From Bodo saltans (lineage: Eukaryota > Euglenozoa > Kinetoplastea > Eubodonida > Bodonidae), in the NCBI GenBank assembly GCA_001460835.1, contig CYKH01000376.1, positions 945-64,944 of the forward strand: a stretch of DNA of 64,000 bases, in the 5' to 3' direction. A program made the translations under genes and the position numbers. This document shows positions 35,006 to 44,770 of this stretch, in pieces. The first letter of the stretch is position 1. Each line of letters starts with the position of its first letter. The notes under the pieces are model-generated. The model was given only the letters and a program-made list of their open reading frames with translations. It was not told the origin of the DNA and did not search any database.

Positions 35006-35299
35006 CGCCACGACAAACACTTTTCTTGCTCGAACCCGCGAGAATTGGCGTGTCACTTTACCCAGTTTCACTTCCATGTACTTTAATCTCCTGCACATCA
35101 CGAATACGTTTTGTTTTGGGAGCCTAGCTTTGTCATTGTTATCCACAACCCTTCTCTCTCTTTTGTTTTTTGTCGCGTCGTGACTTTTGCAGGAGGTAAC
35201 ACCGAGTGGCGTAACCTTAACTCGAGTAACACTCAAAACACTAAGCAAGTAGTTCAGTCGTAACAAACACCACCCCAAACCAAACAAAAACAAACAAAA

Positions 35300-35734
35300 A
35301 TGCAAGGCGGAGGATATTTTGCTGCTCACCAACCGAACCTGCCCCCTGGCTGGCAAATGGCGTACACGTCCACTGGACAGGTGTACTACGTCGACCACAA
35401 CACCCAGACCACCCACTGGCAACCACCTCAGCTGCCCAGCAACGTGGTCCCCCAGCAGGGTTACGGCGGCCCCGGTTCCCGAGGAGGTCGCGGTGGTGGT
35501 GCTCCCGTCGGTGCACCCCCCGGTGCCCCAGGAGGCTTCAATCCCCGTGGCGGACGTGTTGGTATTGACCAGGCCAAGCGCAAGACTAAGATGTGCATGA
35601 ACTGGGAGAGCGGATCTTGCTCTTGGGGAGATCGCTGCGCGTTTGCCCACGGCGCTGTGGAGCTTAACCCCATGCGCAACGACCAGGGTGGCTACAACCA
35701 AATGATGCCCCAGCAGCAGCTCCCCCCTCAGTGA
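35300..35734 (+). CDS. ZFP2: WW plus CCCH zinc-finger protein, ZFP2-like RNA regulator
   Basis: The 144-residue protein has a WW domain (W19 and W40, [20 protein letters not shown]), an Arg/Gly-rich linker (residues 58-88, GSRGGRGGG and NPRGGR) and a CCCH finger C99-x7-C107-x5-C113-x3-H117 ([15 protein letters not shown]). Small size and this exact order match trypanosome ZFP2, one of the small CCCH proteins that bind mRNA and influence life-cycle differentiation and the cytoskeleton. The WW domain would bind Pro-rich partners; in trypanosomes ZFP1/2/3 interact with each other. Codon use is strongly biased to GC-ending codons, unlike most neighbours, which suggests high expression. Orthology to ZFP2 rather than ZFP3 is likely but not certain. 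Confidence 0.88.
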   Translation: MQGGGYFAAHQPNLPPGWQMAYTSTGQVYYVDHNTQTTHWQPPQLPSNVVPQQGYGGPGSRGGRGGGAPVGAPPGAPGGFNPRGGRVGIDQAKRKTKMCMNWESGSCSWGDRCAFAHGAVELNPMRNDQGGYNQMMPQQQLPPQ

Positions 35735-36331
35735 GGCCACTAGGGGTCACGGTGTTTAGGTGTTCCCGCGTGTGAACGATGAGGAGAGAGATGAGGGGAA
35801 AAATGTGCGCGTAGGACTGTGAACTCACAATTGTTGCTGTGCCTTTCCTGTGCACATTACTGATTTTTAGTGTTGTCGAGTGATTCCCTCCATCCGTGGA
35901 TAGTGCGAGAAGCAAAAAAACGGTCAAAAAAGAACGCCAGGAAGAAGAAGAAGAAGAAGAAGAAGAAAAAAAGAGAACGAACCACAAAAAAGGAGGCAAA
36001 TGAAGCCAAAATACCAAACAACATCGAATGGCACCCTTTTTGGTAGAAAGAAATGAAAAGTGAACCCTTCAACGACATCCGTCACATGTTTAATGGCATG
36101 GAAGCGGATGTCGTTCTTTCCAGAGAAAAGAAAAAAAAAGAGAGTGAGAAAAAATCGGGAGGACAGCAACAACACAAGAAACCGTACTATTCAAAGCCTT
36201 TTCAAAACAAAACAAAACAAAAAAAACTCATGCTCAGGGAACATCACCATTTTTTTCCGCGTTCCTCGAGACCTAATCTTTGTTGATTGTGTATGACACT
36301 TTTTGAAGGTAGGTTGTCGTGATCGCAAGCA
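35735..36331. other. Long intergenic region after the ZFP2-like gene
   Basis: No gene is seen in this 597-base gap, one of the longest in the window. It holds nine GAA units (35941-35967) and several A and T runs. A T-rich tract near 36245-36305 precedes the next ATG. It probably contains a long 3' untranslated region of the ZFP2-like mRNA. Confidence 0.55.
35941..35967 (+). repeat. (GAA)9 microsatellite
   Basis: Nine uninterrupted GAA units followed by an A run. Confidence 0.95.
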
Positions 36332-38479
36332 ATGTCTGCGACCACATCGTTAAAAACCAGTCCATCGCAATTGAACCTTGACCGCACAGCATCGTCTCAA
36401 AGTTTATCACAGGCAGCATCTGGTCTTCATCGAGGAGGCATTGATCCTGAAGCTCTCCTCCAACAAGTGTCGTCTCGCCCACACAGCACTGTCCATCCGC
36501 CAGCATCTCATCCGCCATCGACGACACATTCGGTAGGCATCGCACCTGCGCTGAGCAACGCTCCTAGTCAGTTTTCAACCAGGAATCATTCTCGAGCTTC
36601 CTCGAGGAGTCGGAGTGGTGTCGACGTGCTCTCTCAAGATCCTGAAGGTGAACACAATGAAAACAATTTCTCACTTGCAGATGAAAGATTAGGCCCGATT
36701 CCACGGCCCTTGCTGCCACTACACACCAGTGGCCATCAGGTGACCACTGGAGGAAGTGCAACCGTCTTCGCAGGCGTGCTGTTTCCCTCCTTCGATGCAG
36801 AGGCTAATTACCATGCAAAACAAGCGGAGCTGCGTGCGCTGGGGTTTGACCTAGATGACCCCGTGGACACAGAAAGACAGCGTTCATCGTCCCGTGCAGC
36901 CGATCATCACCAGTCAGCCGAACACGATGATGCGGCTGCCGATCTTAAAGTCATCGAGCGGCAGATCAAACGACGAGACGAGTTGTATGTCGCTGCCCAG
37001 CGTCGCGCGGACGAAGCAAAAGAATACGCCGCCATGGTCACACACCTGAGGGCGGAAGCGAAGCGTTCTGAAGTCATCCGCAAAGACGTCCACAGCAGTT
37101 TGGTGTCACAGGTCGAGGCGCTCCAGTACGTCGTGCAGCGGAGAAACGATGCGGACAATCAAACTGCAAAGGTACGCTTTGTTGATGTGGAAAATGAAGT
37201 GATCACAGTCTCAAAAGAAGTGGACGAAGAGGCAGAAGAACAGCTAAAACGTATTGGACGGCTAGGAGAGGACACGCTGAAATTTATTGAGCAATTAAGC
37301 GCTCAAGCCACAGAGTTTGTGCGAGACCACCAGAACGGGGATGTCCTAGAAGTTGAGCTTCGAGAGACGCAGGCAGTCTTGCTGCAGCAAGTTGTGATTC
37401 GAGTGTCCATGCTTTCCGATAGAGTGCGCAGCGACGCCATTAAGTTCCTTAGCAACGATATGCGCACTCGGTACACTGTTGTGCCGACGTCCACTGGACA
37501 CGGTAGTGCGGCTCATCTCACGCCAGAGCTTCGATCTATTTTATCTGCGTATGGCAGCAGTGACGCCGCAACCATTGTGGAGCAGTTACGAGGACCAATG
37601 CACACATCCTTGCAGGACGTAGTAAAAAGGACGTGGGCAGGTGTTACAGCGGATGCGCCAGCCAACATTGACGCGACGCTTCGTGCTGTGGAATCTGTTG
37701 CAGTGGACGTTCTCGAGGATGCTGTTCGCATGCGCGTGGTGGAGTTGGAGACTGAGACATCACTTCTTTTGAAACACTTGCGAGAGGGCTCCGCGTCCAG
37801 CGACCAGCGAAGGATTCAGGAAGAGCACGCACTCCGTGACGTAGTGTTGGACATGGGTAAATTATTGGAGACACAGCGCCTCGCTATGAACGATCTTCGC
37901 ACACAACTGCTGCTTCAAGCCAAAGTGGCTGCAATCGCATCGTCACCGCCACAGCGGTCTCAGCGACACAAGTCGAAATCACCCGCTACTGCTCGCTCTC
38001 GTGCTGCGTCTGCGTCGAAAAGCGGAGGAGGTCGCAATCCAAGACAAGCATCGCCAGCAACGTCACGGAGGCTGTTGTTCGAGCCTCTCAGCGAAGAGCA
38101 AATCAAGTCACTGTATGGAGCACTGCCTACTCAGGCTACTGTTGTTGAGGAGGTGTCGGTGGAACGTTTGTCTCGGATTACTTCGAAAGCTCAGCTCAAC
38201 AAAAAAGTGACGCCTCATGAGCAAGATCAGCTTATTTTGTTGTCGCGCCAACCAGCGTCGCTTATCGGCCGCGGCAGCTCTCAGAAGGTTTTGACGACTC
38301 TCACGGCTCCAGCTGGGCCTCCGGCGCATGCAAAGCCGAAGAGTACTACGACGACTGGGGCCATCGGCAAGGGTATCCAGCAGCAGACAAAGCTATCGAA
38401 TCCTCAAAACGTGTATAACACCGGCGAGCTTGCAACTCTCCAAGAGTTACGCCGCTTGCGTGTTAAGTTGGACAGGTAA
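36332..38479 (+). CDS. Coiled-coil hypothetical protein
   Basis: The 715-residue product has a disordered Ser/His-rich N-terminus (1-130). A central helical region (about 160-540) has several coiled-coil stretches (IERQIKRRDELYVAAQRRAD; VSKEVDEEAEEQLKRIG; VVDMGKLLETQRLAMND-like LDMGKLLETQRLAMNDLRTQ), and a basic, Ser/Pro-rich tail follows (SQRHKSKSPATARSRAAS). Repeated predicted helices without a motor or enzyme motif suggest a structural cytoskeletal or flagellar protein. The ATG at 36332 is the first in frame. The family is not recognised. Confidence 0.72.
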   Translation: MSATTSLKTSPSQLNLDRTASSQSLSQAASGLHRGGIDPEALLQQVSSRPHSTVHPPASHPPSTTHSVGIAPALSNAPSQFSTRNHSRASSRSRSGVDVLSQDPEGEHNENNFSLADERLGPIPRPLLPLHTSGHQVTTGGSATVFAGVLFPSFDAEANYHAKQAELRALGFDLDDPVDTERQRSSSRAADHHQSAEHDDAAADLKVIERQIKRRDELYVAAQRRADEAKEYAAMVTHLRAEAKRSEVIRKDVHSSLVSQVEALQYVVQRRNDADNQTAKVRFVDVENEVITVSKEVDEEAEEQLKRIGRLGEDTLKFIEQLSAQATEFVRDHQNGDVLEVELRETQAVLLQQVVIRVSMLSDRVRSDAIKFLSNDMRTRYTVVPTSTGHGSAAHLTPELRSILSAYGSSDAATIVEQLRGPMHTSLQDVVKRTWAGVTADAPANIDATLRAVESVAVDVLEDAVRMRVVELETETSLLLKHLREGSASSDQRRIQEEHALRDVVLDMGKLLETQRLAMNDLRTQLLLQAKVAAIASSPPQRSQRHKSKSPATARSRAASASKSGGGRNPRQASPATSRRLLFEPLSEEQIKSLYGALPTQATVVEEVSVERLSRITSKAQLNKKVTPHEQDQLILLSRQPASLIGRGSSQKVLTTLTAPAGPPAHAKPKSTTTTGAIGKGIQQQTKLSNPQNVYNTGELATLQELRRLRVKLDR

Positions 38480-38704
38480 GAGGTTAGATTACCTGTGGCT
38501 GTGTGTGACGAGTCAGAAATTATCGTTGTTGTTTGTACTTCACTCAGTCATTGTTGTAGCAATTACCAGATCATGCCTTTTTCTTCAATGAATGCTACCG
38601 CGTGCACTTTGAATCTTGCTCAAACATTGTTCCCCCGTGCTTGTGAGAACACACCGATCATTGAAACAAAAATAAATATCTAACGTTCCTACGTACACTT
38701 GCAA

Positions 38705-40411
38705 ATGCAAGACATTGAGGATCTCAAGCCACGAGAGCCGGGTCCGTCAGAATGCTGCGGTTCTGGCTGCGCGCGATGTGTGTGGGATGTCTACTTTGAT
38801 GAGTACTCGAAGTGGGAGACACGAAAAGCATCTGGAACATTACCGCTCGCGGAAGACACTCCAGCACCCTCGGCTGTCTTTGCAAGATCTGAGCCGAACC
38901 CTGCCGGTTGCAGCTCCTACTTGGGAAGTGTAGTGCTGAAGTACGTCGACTTTGAGGGTGAAGAAGATGATTTTGGTGTTGTGTGCCCATCTGACTCTAA
39001 GACGCCCCAATGGCGCGAGTCCATTGCAGGAAACACTCCTCTCACGATCCAATTACCAACAGCCGACGCAACCACCACCAACGATGCACCACACCACCAC
39101 AACCTCGAACTCGTGGCGTTGAATACCACATTGGGCAATACAGTTGACATATCGCAGTACTCCCCTGGGGACGTGCTCGAGTTGTACGCCCCGAATCATT
39201 CGAGCGTCGTGTCATCCATTTGCAAACACTTTCGCCTCCCGGAAACGAGGCTCGTTCAGTTGAAAGCATCGCCCTTTGTGAGCGCAGACTGCTTTCCTCC
39301 TTGGATCCCACAACGCAGGAACATCACGGTGAAAGACCTCTTCACATACTACGTTGACGTTTCTTCTAGTGCATACATACGCAAACCATTTCTCTCCCTG
39401 CTGCAAAAGTGTGTGGCCGAGCAACACGCACCTCAACGCTCGGCACTGCAACGGCTCTGTGATCAGCATAAAGAGCTACAGGCTGAGGTGTCGACTACGT
39501 TTCCGTCGTTGTTGGACATGCTTGACGCCTTTGGGCCCTACTTGGGGGCTTCAGGAATTCCTCTCGCCAAGTTCCTCGAGGTGAGCGCACCACTTCGGTC
39601 GAGGAAGTTTTCTATTGTAGACGTATCATCTGTGTCAGAGAGTCCCCCTTCCACATCATTTCTTCTTTGTGCTCGTCGAATCGTGCATGAGCGCCGTTCG
39701 TCGTCATCGGCCTCGACACTTGTGTTACCAGCATCTCTTGAGCGACGGTTCGAGGGCCATGTGTCACAGTCCCTGTTTTCCGCTCTTCGCATCAACGAAC
39801 CTAGCACGCTGTGGCTACGACGTTCATCATTTGGAGCGTCTCTCATCCCCAGGAACTTCGTAAAACGACCACTGATGATGTTTTGTGGAGGCTCCGGGAT
39901 TGGACCTGCGTTATCCGTTCTTGTGGCTGCACACAAGCTGAAGCAAGACCTGTCGTCACCATCATCATCATCCCAGACTCCCATTCCTCGCTGGTTGATG
40001 TTCTCCAGCCGCTCGTTTGAGGAAGCAGAGCATATTTTGGGCGAGAAATCTCTTGTCAGCAATGCTGTGCGAGGAACTTGTAGTCGGATCACTGTGAACG
40101 TGACGAGGCCCGAGGACCATGAACAGAGGAACCTTCTCACGATGAATGATACGACAATCCACTTAGTTCCTGGTCGCATTGATGCGGTAATACGAAATGA
40201 GGCCCAAGAAATCTACGGAATGTTTCACGATTCGAAAGCCGCGATTTTGGCTTGCGGGCCAAGCGGATTTCTTTCGAGCACCCGCGAAGCGTTGTCTTCG
40301 ATACTGTTTCCTGTGAGTGCTGAGGATGACAGCAGCGTCAGCGAGCAGCAATGGACGATGAGCGAGTTGAATGGGGACATTGTGTTTGAAGACTGGAATC
40401 AACGCAAATAA
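38705..40411 (+). CDS. OXLD1-like domain fused to a cytochrome P450 reductase-type FAD/NADPH module
   Basis: The 568-residue protein starts with an oxidoreductase-like N-terminal domain: CCGSGCARCVWDVYFDEYSK at residues 17-36, the hallmark of OXLD1-type proteins. The rest resembles the C-terminal half of diflavin reductases. YSPGDVLELYAPN is near 155, the FAD motif R-x-F/Y-S is at about 300 (RSRKFSIVDV), and GHVSQSLFSAL is near 350. The NADPH-binding Gly-rich loop is LMMFCGGSGIGPALSVL (about 390-406) and a CGPSGFLSSTREAL element lies near 520. There is no FMN-binding flavodoxin domain. It probably passes electrons from NADPH via FAD to a separate partner. OXLD1 proteins are mitochondrial in animals; no clear presequence is seen here. 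The ORF opens upstream with TTG only. Confidence 0.82.
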   Translation: MQDIEDLKPREPGPSECCGSGCARCVWDVYFDEYSKWETRKASGTLPLAEDTPAPSAVFARSEPNPAGCSSYLGSVVLKYVDFEGEEDDFGVVCPSDSKTPQWRESIAGNTPLTIQLPTADATTTNDAPHHHNLELVALNTTLGNTVDISQYSPGDVLELYAPNHSSVVSSICKHFRLPETRLVQLKASPFVSADCFPPWIPQRRNITVKDLFTYYVDVSSSAYIRKPFLSLLQKCVAEQHAPQRSALQRLCDQHKELQAEVSTTFPSLLDMLDAFGPYLGASGIPLAKFLEVSAPLRSRKFSIVDVSSVSESPPSTSFLLCARRIVHERRSSSSASTLVLPASLERRFEGHVSQSLFSALRINEPSTLWLRRSSFGASLIPRNFVKRPLMMFCGGSGIGPALSVLVAAHKLKQDLSSPSSSSQTPIPRWLMFSSRSFEEAEHILGEKSLVSNAVRGTCSRITVNVTRPEDHEQRNLLTMNDTTIHLVPGRIDAVIRNEAQEIYGMFHDSKAAILACGPSGFLSSTREALSSILFPVSAEDDSSVSEQQWTMSELNGDIVFEDWNQRK

Positions 40412-40588
40412 GATGATTTCAGAAAGAAGTGTGGTATTTTTTACCATTCCTTTGAACAAAACCCCTCTCATATGCTTCTTTGAATTCTCCACGCTATCAC
40501 CCCCGCTTCTATTGTCCTCGTCGAGGTAAAGAGATAATCATTCGCAGGTGCTAATGATTTGAATCGCAGTCAGTGGTTTTAACAAAGA

Positions 40589-41884
40589 ATGCTCACAAAC
40601 TCAATGATGATAGCGCGACGGTTCAGCTCGCACACTGCAGCGATACTGCTTTCCTCCACATACGATTCCATGTGTATGTCTGCGGTCACAATTCCTCATC
40701 GCTGTTATATGCGCCCCACAACGTCACCTCTTCTACAATCTAAGAAGCGGTACCGTGAGACATCACAGCAGTCTACGGTAGCTGGCGATGCAGTGAACCC
40801 TCTCACCAAACCATCAAGTGTGGACAAAGGCGCACTTCATTTGGTTTCGGTGCCGATTGGCAATCTGAAAGACTTTTCCCTCCGCTCGCTGGAGGTACTT
40901 CGCCAGGTGGATTACATTGTGTGCATCAACCGTCAGGCCTCTCGGCATCTTCTGGAACTTGTCGACATCGACTGCAGCGGGAAGTTGATTCATTACCGCC
41001 CGAATGGAAATGACAAGCTGATTGAAATGCTGAAAGGTGGACGGTCCATGGCATTATTAGCACCGAGTGGCACGCCTTGTATTGGTGACGGTGGTGGTGA
41101 TTTAGTGCGAGAGATGTTGCAGGGAGGGGTGCGTGTGACCAGTGTGCCTGGTCCGTCTGCCGTCATTAGTGCGTTGTCGGTTTCTGGAGCAATGACAAAA
41201 ACCGAAGGACCATTTCACTTTGGCGGGACATTGCCGGAGAAGTCCGGAAGCCGACTTCGCCAGTTAAAGCATGCGGCTGCCCTAGGATGTCCTTGTGTGT
41301 TCTACGAATATCCCCGCCGACTGTTGCACGTGCTGACGGACATCTGCCGAGTCATGCCGAAACGTGTTGTGTCGATTGTGCACGAAGTGACAAAGGTTCA
41401 CGAGTCTCTCCACCGTGATACCGCCGACAAGCTTCTTATCTACTACTCTCGTAGCGAGATGCTGCGTCTCATTTCAAGAGGGCAGATTGTGGTGGTCATC
41501 GATGGTGCGGACGGGATGGAAGAAGTGCTTGATGGGGAGACCATGACCTCACGTGATGAGCTGTATCATCGCCTTGTGACGCGAGAGCTTGACGCGGCGG
41601 GAGGAGATCCTTGGTCGGCATCCAAAATGGTTGCACTGTCGCTTAGTCTTCCCCATGGAACCGTTTTAGCAGGGTACAATCAGCACGAGGGTGACCTGGC
41701 CAGGGCTTCATCAGAACGTTCAGCTCAGCAGGAAGCGGCGGTGGTGCCAATGAGGGCAAAGACAAGCCGAAAAGAACGTTTGAGACGACTTCGAATCAAG
41801 CGACGTGAGCGCCTTATTCAAAAGATCGAAGAGCGACAAGAACTCATTCGAATGTCTGCGGCGTTGCCTGCGTTTCAAAAGTAA
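40589..41884 (+). CDS. rsmI: RsmI-type 16S rRNA 2'-O-methyltransferase, probably mitochondrial
   Basis: The protein of 431 residues has about 75 N-terminal residues rich in Ser, Arg and Thr (MMIARRFSSHTAAILLSST), typical of a mitochondrial presequence. The tetrapyrrole-methylase fold of RsmI follows: LHLVSVPIGNLKDFSLRSLE (about 83-102), LLAPSGTPCIGDGGGDLV, VTSVPGPSAVISALSVSG (about 185-203), FHFGGTLPEKSGSR, and FYEYPRRLLHVLTDI where bacteria have E-S-P-H-R-L. In bacteria RsmI methylates the ribose of C1402 at the decoding site using AdoMet. The C-terminal tail is basic (KERLRRLRIKRRERL). The role in the mitoribosome small subunit is inferred from homology and the presequence. Confidence 0.9.
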   Translation: MLTNSMMIARRFSSHTAAILLSSTYDSMCMSAVTIPHRCYMRPTTSPLLQSKKRYRETSQQSTVAGDAVNPLTKPSSVDKGALHLVSVPIGNLKDFSLRSLEVLRQVDYIVCINRQASRHLLELVDIDCSGKLIHYRPNGNDKLIEMLKGGRSMALLAPSGTPCIGDGGGDLVREMLQGGVRVTSVPGPSAVISALSVSGAMTKTEGPFHFGGTLPEKSGSRLRQLKHAAALGCPCVFYEYPRRLLHVLTDICRVMPKRVVSIVHEVTKVHESLHRDTADKLLIYYSRSEMLRLISRGQIVVVIDGADGMEEVLDGETMTSRDELYHRLVTRELDAAGGDPWSASKMVALSLSLPHGTVLAGYNQHEGDLARASSERSAQQEAAVVPMRAKTSRKERLRRLRIKRRERLIQKIEERQELIRMSAALPAFQK

Positions 41885-42080
41885 TCACACAACAATTGTT
41901 CACACAAACACACAAAGTTTTTTTTTTCCAAATTGTGGAGGGTAACACGCAAGAACAACACGATGACAAAACCCCCCGAAATTTTTGACATGAGATAGCC
42001 TGCTTTGCTTGCTGCCAAATCGAAATAGTTATGGATACAGACGCCACTATCTGAGTGATACGTTAGGGAGGGATTTTCGA

Positions 42081-42986
42081 ATGTCGTTCTCAGCGAAGAG
42101 GCCGTGCTGCTATGTCTTGCGCGATAAATTAACGTACGCCGCAGTGGTTGATGTTGACGATGGAGCACTATCGTCACCGTCGGGAGGCTCCCCAACGGAT
42201 GCCTCAGCGCCAACCACATCCACCACCATCACAGTGACCAGCAGGGCTTACAACAGCCACTCTGCACTTGACACAAGTACAGTGGAGGGACCAGTTTTAT
42301 TGTTGGAGGGGTTTCTAATGGCACCACTTCCTCACGTCTCTCCCCTCAGTGTCGGTGACTTGGTCGTTGGGCCGTGCCTCAACCGATACCAATATGGGGG
42401 AGAGCAGCTTGACTGGGGCACGATACTCAAGAAGACAAAATCCCAAGAAACGGATGAGTCAATGCGTGATCCATACGACTCCACCGTGCCCGCGCACATT
42501 GTACAGTCCATTCATCTTTACAGGGTCACTCGGATGGGCCCACTCGACTCGGTGCGCGCCGCGTTTCTGGTCAACCTTGAAGGCGCCATTGAAGATTACG
42601 TTCACTCCCGCACCCCCCTTGAGTTTGATGAGAGCAGGCAGCCATTGGTTGGCTCTCGGCATGAGACTATGACTCCGGAGTGTCGATTCAAGCGATGTGA
42701 ATTGCGGAAAGTCACATCATCCCTCCCAACATCCTCTGCAGTTCTCCTCTCAGCTGCTGGGCGGAGGAAAGAGCAAGCAAGCGAACGTGCCAAACGTTTG
42801 CTGCGCGGAAAACTTTTATTGAACGAGGGCACCGCAGATCAAGGACATGCACCGCAGCTCGTTGCGGAGTCACCGATGGTGGAGGAGTTGCGCTCAGCGA
42901 ATGTGCGACTCAGTACAAGCGGCTTAGGTGTTGGGCACCGCACACACTCCAACGCACCAACCTTGGAGGACTTGAAAGGATTTTGA
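42081..42986 (+). CDS. Hypothetical protein
   Basis: The 301-residue product begins MSFSAKRPCCYVLRDKLTYA, with strand-like repeats up to about 150 (PVLLLEGFLMAPLPHVSPLS; VGDLVVGPCLNRYQYGGEQL). A mixed region follows (IHLYRVTRMGPLDSVRAAFL) and then a basic helical C-terminal part (AAGRRKEQASERAKRLLRGK). No domain is recognised. The open frame extends up to 42009 only through TTG; the ATG at 42081 is the first good start. Confidence 0.7.
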   Translation: MSFSAKRPCCYVLRDKLTYAAVVDVDDGALSSPSGGSPTDASAPTTSTTITVTSRAYNSHSALDTSTVEGPVLLLEGFLMAPLPHVSPLSVGDLVVGPCLNRYQYGGEQLDWGTILKKTKSQETDESMRDPYDSTVPAHIVQSIHLYRVTRMGPLDSVRAAFLVNLEGAIEDYVHSRTPLEFDESRQPLVGSRHETMTPECRFKRCELRKVTSSLPTSSAVLLSAAGRRKEQASERAKRLLRGKLLLNEGTADQGHAPQLVAESPMVEELRSANVRLSTSGLGVGHRTHSNAPTLEDLKGF

Positions 42987-43109
42987 AACTCCGAAGGTTT
43001 GCCCCTCTCGTATTGCTAACACCCCTGTGCACGTGGGGAGAATAGAAATGTTTTTCGAATGCATTTCGTCTCGCCACCAAAAAAAATAAAACCAAGATCG
43101 CAAAACATA

Positions 43110-44639
43110 ATGAGTGAACTTTCAAATGTCCCTCAAGGACTAGTTCCTGTGTCGAAGATCGACAACGATGCCACAGTAGTAGTCCCTACATCCAACCCAG
43201 ATGGAAGAATTTGTGATTATTACTTGGCCCACAAGCGGCGCTTCTGTAAGACGTCCAAGCGGCCACAATTCTTGTATTGCCATACACATCAAGCGGAGCT
43301 GCATCCTGAGACCTGTGAGGAGACAATGAAGCGTATCCCATGCCCAATCAATCCGAATCATTCCATCTACGAACGCGACTTGAAACGCCACGTGCGCATT
43401 TGTCCGGACCGACGACATGATGTGAGCGTCCTGCCGTATTTTGAAGAGAACTGCCATGCACTTCGTGGCCTTGCATACCTTTCTGAGCGTTCGCGGGCGG
43501 CTCAATGTGCCACCCCAGTTGTGGAGGCGACTCATGACGTGCAAGACGGCGGAGATGATGGAGTGCCGCCCGCACACGTCGTTCCATCAACATCAAATGG
43601 CGCAGCAGCAGCAGCGTCTACACGCTTTACCCATCGTGACCTTACACCGGAGTCGTTGGCGTCTCTCTGCAAGAAGGTAAAGTCCTTGTATGATTTACAC
43701 ATTGCCCCGACCATTATCAAGTCCCACGTACCTTTGGTGGTATCCGATGGAACACTGCGTGTCAACATGAAACACAGCACGCAGCACGCATCACTGACTA
43801 AGATCCTCGTGGATCGTTTGGACCGCACAACACCAGTTGGTGAGGGTGGCCAGCGAGTATTTCTGGAGCTTGGGGCGGGCAAGGGCGGCCTTGCGTTTGC
43901 CATTGCGGGATCCCTCGCATCCTCCTCACCCAAAGTCGTTCCCCCTGCCTCCAACGACGAGGTGGTTCCGCTGTGGATGGTGGTTGACATCGGGGGCTTC
44001 CGACGCAAACGCGATGGTTGTGTCAGTGAAACCGATCATAAGTTCCATCGCCTTCGCATCAACATAAAAGATCTCGCCCTCGATAAGGTACCTCTGCTGC
44101 TGTCCACCAGCGGTGATGCACACCCACCACCAGCCTTACCAGCACCACAATCGTCAACTCATCTACGCCATCAGTTTGTTGGCCTTGGGAAGCACTTGTG
44201 CGGTGCGTGCACTGACTTCGCCATATCTTGCATCACCTCACGGTTGCCACCAAACGATTCGTGCGATGCCATCCTTTTGGCAACATGTTGCCATCATCTC
44301 TGCGAACTGCGCCATCTGAATTCACTGACAACAACAACGCCTCCTCCAACCAACAATGAGAGCACCTCAGCCGTGCTGTCATTATTCGACACAACATTCT
44401 CTGAGGAGGAGTTCGCGGCGATCGTCTCGATGACTTCATGGGCAGTGTGTGGACCCCATATGGTATCCGCGGAGAGACAGCAGGTAGGCTACGCGTGCAA
44501 GAGAGTGATTGACATGATGCGAGTTGCACATTTGCGAAGTGTTTGCAAGTTTGATAACGTGGAGCTGCATGAGTATGCTTCTGAAGAAGTAACCGGCGAG
44601 AACGTCTGCATTGTTGCATGGCGGGGACGCGCCTTGTGA
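43110..44639 (+). CDS. TRM13: tRNA:m4X modification enzyme TRM13 (2'-O-methyltransferase)
   Basis: TRM13 methylates the ribose at position 4 of certain tRNAs using AdoMet. The 509-residue protein has the full family layout. A CCCH-type TRM13 finger lies at C35, C46, C57 and H60 (CDYYLAHKRRFCKTSKRPQF region). A CHHC finger of the U11-48K type lies at C78, H84, H94 and C98 (CPINPNHSIYERDLKRHVRI). The TRM13 methyltransferase domain has VFLELGAGKGGLAFAIA at about 250-266, FVGLGKHLCGACTDFAI near 355 and LLATCCHHLCEL near 390. The order and motifs are convincing. An upstream in-frame ATG at 43059 lies within the presumed splice region; 43110 follows AG at 43095-43096. Confidence 0.95.
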   Translation: MSELSNVPQGLVPVSKIDNDATVVVPTSNPDGRICDYYLAHKRRFCKTSKRPQFLYCHTHQAELHPETCEETMKRIPCPINPNHSIYERDLKRHVRICPDRRHDVSVLPYFEENCHALRGLAYLSERSRAAQCATPVVEATHDVQDGGDDGVPPAHVVPSTSNGAAAAASTRFTHRDLTPESLASLCKKVKSLYDLHIAPTIIKSHVPLVVSDGTLRVNMKHSTQHASLTKILVDRLDRTTPVGEGGQRVFLELGAGKGGLAFAIAGSLASSSPKVVPPASNDEVVPLWMVVDIGGFRRKRDGCVSETDHKFHRLRINIKDLALDKVPLLLSTSGDAHPPPALPAPQSSTHLRHQFVGLGKHLCGACTDFAISCITSRLPPNDSCDAILLATCCHHLCELRHLNSLTTTTPPPTNNESTSAVLSLFDTTFSEEEFAAIVSMTSWAVCGPHMVSAERQQVGYACKRVIDMMRVAHLRSVCKFDNVELHEYASEEVTGENVCIVAWRGRAL

Positions 44640-44770
44640 CGCTGCTCGCCAGATATATTTTTTTTGTGACCCTCAACGAAAACGTACTGATTCCTGTTTT
44701 CGCTTTGGCCATTGTATTTTGAAATCTCCATTCAATTGATTCTTTTCCCCCGAAGTCGCGAGACAAGAAT

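Noticed and set aside
34940-35740. Minus-strand frame of 266 codons across the ZFP2-like gene
   Set aside because: The + strand gene has clear WW and CCCH domains; the complement has no recognisable motif and no other minus-strand gene exists in the window.
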